NCBI GenBank assembly: GCA_036263655.1
Contig: DATAGP010000050.1
Location: forward strand, 1 to 64,000
DNA: 64,000 nt
Reading direction: 5' to 3'
Origin: Schlegelella_A sp036263655
GTDB taxonomy: Bacteria; Pseudomonadota; Gammaproteobacteria; Burkholderiales; Burkholderiaceae_C
How positions within the stretch are numbered: position 1 is the first letter of the stretch; each line of letters starts with the position of its first letter. The notes beneath the pieces are model-generated. The model was not told where the DNA came from. It did not search any database and was given only the letters and a program-made list of their open reading frames with translations. Shown in pieces: positions 58,645-64,000 of the stretch. The position numbers were made by a program, and so were the translations under genes.

Positions 58645-60761
58645 ATCGAATCAAGGCCGGCCTGCTCGGAGCCGGCTACATCTTGGAGGCGCACGCTCGC
58701 GCGCTCAAGGCTCTCAACGACGTCGACCTGCACGCGGTATGCGATCTGTCGCAGGGTCGCGCACGACAGGCTGCCGCCAGCCACGGCATCGCCAACGTCT
58801 ACACGTCTCTCGCGGAACTCGTCGGCTCGGATTGCGACGTCGTTCATGTCCTGCTGCCGCCGTTCTTGCACGAAGACGCGGCACGCCAGCTCCTGGATGC
58901 CGGCAAGAACGTGTTCATCGAGAAGCCGATGGGACTCGGCTCGTCCCGATGCCTGGCGCTGGCCGAGCTCGCCAAAGGGAAAGGCCTGAAGCTCGGCGTC
59001 AATCACAACTTCCTGTTCCTGCCCGCGTACGAGCGGCTGCGCAAGGACCTGGCGGACGGCACGCTCGGCTCGCTCGACCACGTCACGGTCAACTGGCTGT
59101 ACACCCTCGGTCTGATCCAGTCCGGGCCCTACGACAACTGGATGGTCGGCTCGGAGGGCAACCTGCTCTTCGAACTCGGATCCCACGTCGCGGCCTTCGC
59201 CCTCGACCTCCTCGGCGGAATCGATGAACTGAAGGGCCTTGCTTCGCATCCGATCGAGCTGCCGGGCGAGCAGCGCGTGTTCCGGCACTGGAATGCCGTG
59301 GGTGCACGTGGGCGGAGCTCGCTGAGCCTCAACCTGTCGGTCGCCCCTGGGCAGTCCGACAGGAGCCTGCACGTGCGCGGCTCGGCCGCCGTGGCGCACC
59401 TCGATTTCGAGCGCAATCTGTACTGGCGCGAGGAGGCGCGCAGCAACAGCGCCATGTTCGATCCTCTGCACACTGCGCGTGCGAGTGCCCGTCAGGTGGC
59501 GGCCGAGGGCTGGCGCAACGTGCGAGGCTATCTCGGGGCGACGCTCGCACGTCAGCCGCACGATTCCGCGTTCCAGACCAGCATGTCGCGCAGCATCGCG
59601 GCCTTCTATGCCGGCTTGTCGAGCCGCCTCGACACCCGGCTCGAGGGCCGCTTCGGTGCCGCGGTCGTCGCTCTCTGCGAACGGATCGCCATCGAATCGG
59701 GGGCACAGCCCGCTTCGCCGCCTCGCCCGATCCGGACCCGTGATCTGGCGCCGGTCGCGCCGCCGACGGCGCTTGTCGTCGGCGGCACCGGCTTCATCGG
59801 AACCCGGCTCGTGAAGGCGCTCGCCGATCGCGGCGTGGGCGTTCGCGTTCTCTCGCGCGGGCTCGCCTCGGCACGGGTGGCGCTCTCGGGGCTCCCCGCC
59901 GAGGTCGTGTCAGGGAGCCACGATGATCCGGCCGTGCTCGCGCGGGCGCTCGAGGGCATCGAGGTGGTCTATCACCTTGCGAAGGCGACCGGCAAGCGTT
60001 GGCAGGACTACGTGGTGGGAGACGTCGAGCCGACGCGCGTCCTGGCCGAAGCGTCGCTGGCGCATGGCGTCAGACGGTTCATCTACACCGGCACCATCGA
60101 CTCGTACGACTCTGCAAGCGCTTCGGCAGTGATCGACGGCGACACGCCCCTGGACGCCCAGATCGAGCGCCGAAACCTGTATGCGCGCTCGAAGGCCGCC
60201 TGCGAAGCGCTGTTGCAGAAGATGCAGCGCGAGCGGGGCCTGCCCCTGGTGATCTTCCGACCCGGCATCGTCATCGGCCCGGGAAGCCCCCCGGCGCACT
60301 GGGGTGTCGGCATGTTCCATTCCGACACCCGCGCCGAGTATTGGGGCGACGGGACGACCAAGCTGCCCCTCGTGCTCGTGGACGACGTGGCCGAAGCGCT
60401 GGCCTTGGCCATGACCACTCCCGGGATCGAGGGCCAAACGTTCCTGCTCACCGATGAGCCGGTCCTGTCCGCCCGCGAATACGTGGCCGAGTACAGCGCG
60501 GCCAGCAGGGCGCGCATCGATGCATCGCCGACGCCGATCTGGCGCTTCTTCGCACTCGATGTCGCGAAGGAGGCCGTGAAGCACCTGATCAGGCACCCGA
60601 ACCGCCGCGTTCCCAGCTACCGCGACTGGGACTGCCGCAGCCATCGCGCCCGCTACGACAGCAGCAAGACGCGCCAGGCGCTGGGCTGGCAGCCGGCAGG
60701 GTCGCGCGAGGCCATCGTCGCCAACGGCATCGTCGCTGCGGTCCGGCACCACTTCCGCTGA
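58641..60761 (+). CDS. Fused Gfo/Idh/MocA oxidoreductase and NAD-dependent epimerase (SDR)
   Basis: One 706-residue frame with two enzymes. Residues 1-350 are a Gfo/Idh/MocA oxidoreductase: GLLGAGYILEAH nucleotide site, EKP at 94-96, GVNHNFLFLPAY. Residues about 376-706 are an extended SDR: GGTGFIG at 381-387, TGTIDSYD with a candidate catalytic Ser/Thr, and Tyr514-x-x-x-Lys518 (YARSK). A Pro-rich stretch of about 20 residues joins them. The ATG at 58641 overlaps the glycosyltransferase stop (ATGA). The first half may oxidise or reduce a nucleotide sugar and the second may epimerise or reduce it. Each half is complete, so this is a true fusion, not a frameshift. Confidence 0.9.
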   Translation: MNRIKAGLLGAGYILEAHARALKALNDVDLHAVCDLSQGRARQAAASHGIANVYTSLAELVGSDCDVVHVLLPPFLHEDAARQLLDAGKNVFIEKPMGLGSSRCLALAELAKGKGLKLGVNHNFLFLPAYERLRKDLADGTLGSLDHVTVNWLYTLGLIQSGPYDNWMVGSEGNLLFELGSHVAAFALDLLGGIDELKGLASHPIELPGEQRVFRHWNAVGARGRSSLSLNLSVAPGQSDRSLHVRGSAAVAHLDFERNLYWREEARSNSAMFDPLHTARASARQVAAEGWRNVRGYLGATLARQPHDSAFQTSMSRSIAAFYAGLSSRLDTRLEGRFGAAVVALCERIAIESGAQPASPPRPIRTRDLAPVAPPTALVVGGTGFIGTRLVKALADRGVGVRVLSRGLASARVALSGLPAEVVSGSHDDPAVLARALEGIEVVYHLAKATGKRWQDYVVGDVEPTRVLAEASLAHGVRRFIYTGTIDSYDSASASAVIDGDTPLDAQIERRNLYARSKAACEALLQKMQRERGLPLVIFRPGIVIGPGSPPAHWGVGMFHSDTRAEYWGDGTTKLPLVLVDDVAEALALAMTTPGIEGQTFLLTDEPVLSAREYVAEYSAASRARIDASPTPIWRFFALDVAKEAVKHLIRHPNRRVPSYRDWDCRSHRARYDSSKTRQALGWQPAGSREAIVANGIVAAVRHHFR

Positions 60762-60783
60762 GTCCGTGTGGCGTCGCCCTGAC

Positions 60784-61989
60784 ATGGCAAGCGTGCTGGC
60801 AATCACCGAAGTTCTCCTGACGGGCATCGTTCTGATGCTGCTCGTGCCGATGCTGGTTCTGTGCATCCAGGTCGCGGCGGCACGGGCTCGCCATGAAGCG
60901 TCCGCGCAAGGAGAACAGATTTCACGACCCCGGCTGGCCGTGCTGATGCCGGCTCACGACGAGGCAGCGGTAATCGCGAGGCCCATCGGTACCGTGCTCG
61001 CGCAACTGCAGCCTCGCGATCGCCTCCTCGTGGTTGCCGACAACTGCAGCGACGACACGGCCCGCATCGCCCGGGCACTCGGGGCCGAGGTCGTGGAGCG
61101 CAGCGATCCGTCGCGGCGCGGCAAGGGCTTTGCGCTCGACCACGGCGTGCGCCATCTCGCCGCGGACCCCTGCCCGGTCGTGGTCGTGGTCGACGCGGAC
61201 TGCGACCTGGGCCCGCGTTGCCTGGACCTGCTCGGCAGCGCCTGCGCACGTGACGACGTTCCGGTCCAGGCTCTGTATCTGATGCGTGCACCGGCCGGCG
61301 CCGGGCTGAAGACGCGGGTCGCCGAGTTCGCCTGGATCGTTCGCAATCACGTCCGCCCCCTCGGCTCGCATCGTCTCGGCTGGCCCTGCCAGCTCATGGG
61401 CACGGGCATGGCTTTCCCGTGGAGCACGCTCGCTTCGGCATCCCTGGCGACCGGGCACATCGTGGAGGACATGAAGCTTGGTCTCGACCTCGCGCTTGCC
61501 GGCAGTCCTCCGCAGTTCTGCGGCGGGGCGCTCGTGGTCAGCGAGTTTCCCAAGGAGCAGGCGGCGCTCGCAACGCAGCGCACGCGCTGGGAGCACGGTC
61601 ACCTGTCGCTGATCGCCGAGTCGGCCGTTCCTCTGCTCAAGGCCGCTTTCAAGGAGGGGCGTCCCGGCCTGGCCGCCCTGGCGCTCGACCTGTGCGTGCC
61701 CCCTCTGGCTTCGCTCAGCCTGGTGCTCGCGGCGGTGTGGACGGGCGCTGCGGTCGTGCTCGCTCTCGGCGGCGCGGCCTACCCGCTCGTGGCAGCCTCG
61801 CTTGCGCTGATGCTCCTGCTCTGGGCGACGGGAACGGCTTGGTCGCGCTTCGCCAGGCACGTGCTGTCGGCGGCCGACTGGCTGGCCGTCCCGGCCTACA
61901 TCCTCGCCAAGGTTCCCCTCTATGCGCGCCTGTTCACCGCGAGGCAAGTCGAGTGGGTGCGGACGCGTCGGAACACGGACGGCGATTGA
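60784..61989 (+). CDS. Membrane glycosyltransferase family 2 (BcsA/HpnI-like)
   Basis: The start is taken at the ATG 60784; a GTG at 60766 is possible. An N-terminal helix is followed by a GT2 domain with LAVLMPAHDEAAVI, VVADNCSDDTARIA, VVVVDADCDLGP, a TGMAF stretch, HIVEDMKLGLDLALAG (ED motif) and QRTRWEHGH (QxxRW-like). C-terminal helices follow (two to four). The D, DxD, ED, Q-x-x-R-W set is that of processive or membrane-bound synthases, so it may elongate a polymer or start it on a lipid. No ribosome binding site is clear. Confidence 0.88.
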   Translation: MASVLAITEVLLTGIVLMLLVPMLVLCIQVAAARARHEASAQGEQISRPRLAVLMPAHDEAAVIARPIGTVLAQLQPRDRLLVVADNCSDDTARIARALGAEVVERSDPSRRGKGFALDHGVRHLAADPCPVVVVVDADCDLGPRCLDLLGSACARDDVPVQALYLMRAPAGAGLKTRVAEFAWIVRNHVRPLGSHRLGWPCQLMGTGMAFPWSTLASASLATGHIVEDMKLGLDLALAGSPPQFCGGALVVSEFPKEQAALATQRTRWEHGHLSLIAESAVPLLKAAFKEGRPGLAALALDLCVPPLASLSLVLAAVWTGAAVVLALGGAAYPLVAASLALMLLLWATGTAWSRFARHVLSAADWLAVPAYILAKVPLYARLFTARQVEWVRTRRNTDGD

Positions 61990-61992
61990 GCG

Positions 61993-62021
61993 ACCGGCAG
62001 GCCGGTAGGGGTGGCGCCCCT
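61993..62021. terminator. Bidirectional stem-loops between convergent glycosyltransferase genes
   Basis: Two adjacent hairpins fill the gap: ACCGG-CAGG-CCGGT (61993-62006) and AGGGG-TGGCG-CCCCT (62007-62021). Neither has a T-run, but the position between convergent stops fits a shared transcription end. Confidence 0.5.
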
Positions 62022-62025
62022 GGGC

Positions 62026-63339
62026 TCACCCTCCCTTGCGGATCGCCCCGGCGCGATGCTCGCGGTGACGAGCGATGGCTTCCTGATAGATGCCGAGCAT
62101 GCGGTCGACCTTCAGCTCCCAGTCGAACTCTCTGCGCACCTTCGCCCGGGCGCAGCGGCCCATCTGCGCACGTCGCGACGGCGAGCCTGCCAGGTCGAGC
62201 ATGGCCGCCGCAAATCCTTCGATGACGGACTCGCGCGAATTCGGCGCCACGAGGACTCCGCAACTCGGGTCGAGGTAGTCGAGCGGGCCCCCCCAAGCGG
62301 TCGCGATCACCGGTTTGGCCATGGACATGGCTTCGAGAACGACGGCACCGCCGCATTCGAGAAGGCTCGGGAGGACGAGACAGTCCGCAGCCGCGAGCCG
62401 TGCAGCGCATTCCTGCTGGGCCAGCCAGCCGGTGAAGTGCACCTTGCCGATGTCGGATACCGACGACCCGGCGATTCCCAGCTCCGCAGCAAGCCCTTCG
62501 AGGCTGGCGCGCTGCTCGCCGTCGCCAAGGATCCAAACGCGCATCGGGGTCTGCCTGCACGCCTTGGCAAACGCGTGCAGGAGGAGATCGACAGCCTTCC
62601 AATCGACCAGCCGCCCCATGAAGATGAAGGTCGTGGTCCCGTCGCGAGCGGCCTTGCTGTCTTCTGCAGCCTCGCCGTTCCACAGGCCGAGGTCGACGCC
62701 GTTCTCGACGAGCTCGATCACGTTCGGTGTGACGCCCTTGGGCAAAGCGAGCCGGGTTCGCTCGTTGGCCACGAGCAATGCCGCCGCCTTGCGCTTGCCG
62801 GGGAGCATGGCATTGAGGACGGCCGCCGCGGTCCGGCCCAGCCACATCAAAGCGCCTTCGAGGCCGACCCGGTGGCGCGCAAACGCCCGCGGATAGTCCA
62901 TGCCGCCGTTCATCGGTCCGATCACGACGGGGACATCAAAACCGTGGAGGAGGGAGGGCTCCCGAGGGGACACCGGCATGGGCTGGTGCACGACCGTGAC
63001 GCCCTGATCCCGGACGAGCTTGCGCACGACGCGCCGCTGCGAGAGCTGAGTCGCAAGGCGAGACAGGAAGCTTGTTGTGACGTAGGCGATGAAGGCCGGC
63101 AGCCTCCTGCCGACGCTCCACATGGCCCGGTGCCAGCGGGAGTCTTCGATGTAGACGATCCGCACGTCATTCGAAAACAGCGCGTCGAGCTCGCCGCGCG
63201 TGCGCGCGTGCGTGACGAGCCAGACCGGCAGGCCGCGGCGGCGCAAGACGCGAAAGTAGTGCAGGGCCAAGGCAGCCTCGCCGCCGAAGCGCGACGACGC
63301 GTGCTCGGCGACGATCGCCACGCGCAGATCTCCGGCCAC
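62026..63339 (-). CDS. Glycosyltransferase family 4
   Basis: The start is taken at the GTG 63339 (MAGDLRVAIVAEHAS...); a GTG at 63321 has GGAG 8 bases before it and is nearly as good. The 437-residue protein is GT-B: RFGGEAALALHYFRVLRRRGLPVWLVTHAR, IGPMNGGMDYPRAF, FIFMGRLVDWKAVDLLLHAFAKA, and CLVLPSLLECGGAVVLEAMSMAKPVIATAWGGPLDYL (E-x7-E). It is on the opposite strand to the main cluster and 4 bp downstream of the acetyltransferase. The open frame further upstream is a shadow of that gene. Confidence 0.92.
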   Translation of the reverse strand: MAGDLRVAIVAEHASSRFGGEAALALHYFRVLRRRGLPVWLVTHARTRGELDALFSNDVRIVYIEDSRWHRAMWSVGRRLPAFIAYVTTSFLSRLATQLSQRRVVRKLVRDQGVTVVHQPMPVSPREPSLLHGFDVPVVIGPMNGGMDYPRAFARHRVGLEGALMWLGRTAAAVLNAMLPGKRKAAALLVANERTRLALPKGVTPNVIELVENGVDLGLWNGEAAEDSKAARDGTTTFIFMGRLVDWKAVDLLLHAFAKACRQTPMRVWILGDGEQRASLEGLAAELGIAGSSVSDIGKVHFTGWLAQQECAARLAAADCLVLPSLLECGGAVVLEAMSMAKPVIATAWGGPLDYLDPSCGVLVAPNSRESVIEGFAAAMLDLAGSPSRRAQMGRCARAKVRREFDWELKVDRMLGIYQEAIARHREHRAGAIRKGG

Positions 63340-63343
63340 CTGC

Positions 63344-63937
63344 TTAGTCCGTATCCTGGCTGCAGCTTGACGACTCTTGCTGCAGGACTCGGGCCGGCAC
63401 GCCGACAGCCGTCGCACCGGACGGGACGTCGCGCAGGACGACCGCGTTGGCCCCGATCGTCGCGTGATCGCCGATCCGGACGCCACCGAGGATGCGCGCC
63501 CCCGCACCGATCTCGACATGGCCGCCGATGATCGGCGTGCCGGCAAGCGAGCTGCGGGTGCCGAGCGTCACCTGCTGGAAGATCAGGCAGTTGGGCCCGA
63601 TCGTGGTACCCGGATGAATGACGACGCCGTTGGGGTGGGGCAACAGCAAGCCACCACCGATGCGGCAGCCGAGCGGAACCTCGGCTCCCGTGACGGTGCT
63701 CCAGAAGCGGTGCCGCAGGATTGCAAGCCCGCGCAGCAGCCAGCGATCGACGCGTGAGCCATGCATGAAGCGCTCGTAGGCCCTAAGACTCGCGATCAAC
63801 GCTCGCCCGGGATCCCAGGCCCACGCGCGCTTCGCTTCCCTGCTCCAATCCGGATCACGCGCCGATACCGCTGCCGTATCGCGTTCCTGCCGGCGAGCCG
63901 TCGCTACTTCGATGGTGTCCGAGATGGTTCGCGTCAT
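63344..63937 (-). CDS. Serine acetyltransferase-like hexapeptide acetyltransferase
   Basis: The 197-residue protein has a left-handed beta-helix of hexapeptide repeats (CRIGGGLLLPHPNGVVIHPGTTIGPNCLIFQQVTLGTR ... HVEIGAGARILGGVRIGDHATIGANAVVLRDVPSGATAVGVPAR), with the His in HPNGVVIH as likely catalytic base. The N-terminal part resembles CysE, but such proteins in polysaccharide loci usually O-acetylate sugars. The location next to a glycosyltransferase favours sugar acetylation over cysteine synthesis. The ATG at 63937 is the start. Confidence 0.9.
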   Translation of the reverse strand: MTRTISDTIEVATARRQERDTAAVSARDPDWSREAKRAWAWDPGRALIASLRAYERFMHGSRVDRWLLRGLAILRHRFWSTVTGAEVPLGCRIGGGLLLPHPNGVVIHPGTTIGPNCLIFQQVTLGTRSSLAGTPIIGGHVEIGAGARILGGVRIGDHATIGANAVVLRDVPSGATAVGVPARVLQQESSSCSQDTD

Positions 63938-63943
63938 CGCTCA

Positions 63944-64000
63944 TCAGGACTTCGACGTGCGGCTGCCGTTCGAAAACGAGGGCCCTTTGTACAGGCCGAG
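63944..64000 (-). CDS. Possible C-terminal end of an upstream gene (partial)
   Basis: On the minus strand a frame enters from beyond 64000 and stops at a TGA (63944-63946), six bases before the acetyltransferase ATG. Only 18 codons (ending GSRTSKS) are visible, too few to name a family. The tight spacing suggests another gene of the same minus-strand operon. Confidence 0.3.
   Translation of the reverse strand, partial: LGLYKGPSFSNGSRTSKS

Overview
The window looks like a chromosomal segment of a GC-rich betaproteobacterium, most likely Burkholderiales. The grounds are the tuf/S10/spc/alpha ribosomal supercluster in its standard order, a minus-strand lysM-dprA-smg block divergent from def-fmt-htpX, an adjacent pgk-pyk pair, and an EpsD/E/F/G exopolysaccharide locus with exosortase B. 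Genus cannot be fixed from the sequence alone. GTG starts and 1-4 bp stop/start overlaps are frequent. I see no rRNA, CRISPR array or insertion sequence.

Layout. (1) 1-15964: the end of tuf, then rpsJ-rplC-rplD-rplW-rplB-rpsS-rplV-rpsC-rplP-rpmC-rpsQ, a peroxiredoxin gene, a near-consensus promoter, rplN-rplX-rplE-rpsN-rpsH-rplF-rplR-rpsE-rpmD-rplO-secY-infA-rpmJ, and rpsM-rpsK-rpsD-rpoA-rplQ. Several ribosomal proteins carry low-complexity tails, most strikingly L23 and S3. (2) 15990-25449: a NodI/NodJ-type ABC exporter, dsbD, an initiator tRNA-Met with a good terminator, an EamA transporter, a membrane-anchored metallophosphoesterase, and yajC-secD-secF. (3) 25494-39551: a DUF1631 protein, smg, dprA, a LysM protein, def, fmt, htpX, a small lipoprotein, a large VIT/vWA/TPR/DUF2135 secreted protein, pgk and pyk. 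(4) 39721-64000: an exopolysaccharide region.

How region 4 may work. EpsE (outer-membrane export), EpsF (chain-length control) and EpsG (partner ATPase) form the export apparatus, with the lipoprotein EpsD, exosortase XrtB and EpsI. An O-antigen-ligase/Wzy-family membrane protein, a 2-oxoglutarate oxygenase, a SAM-methyltransferase-like protein and a Wzm/Wzt ABC transporter follow as one tightly coupled operon. Wzt has a C-terminal putative carbohydrate-recognition domain. Several glycosyltransferases and sugar oxidoreductases/epimerases follow, including a Gfo/Idh/MocA-SDR fusion. A lipoprotein with a DUF1996 domain sits among them, behind a 303-bp gap that contains two related perfect dyads. 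The far end has a minus-strand GT4 glycosyltransferase and a hexapeptide acetyltransferase.

The best candidates for something new are the oxygenase/methyltransferase/Wzm/Wzt module (possible end-modification-gated export), the fused sugar dehydrogenase-epimerase, the DUF1996 lipoprotein with its dyads, the disordered tails on L23 and S3, and the peroxiredoxin placed between the S10 and spc gene groups.
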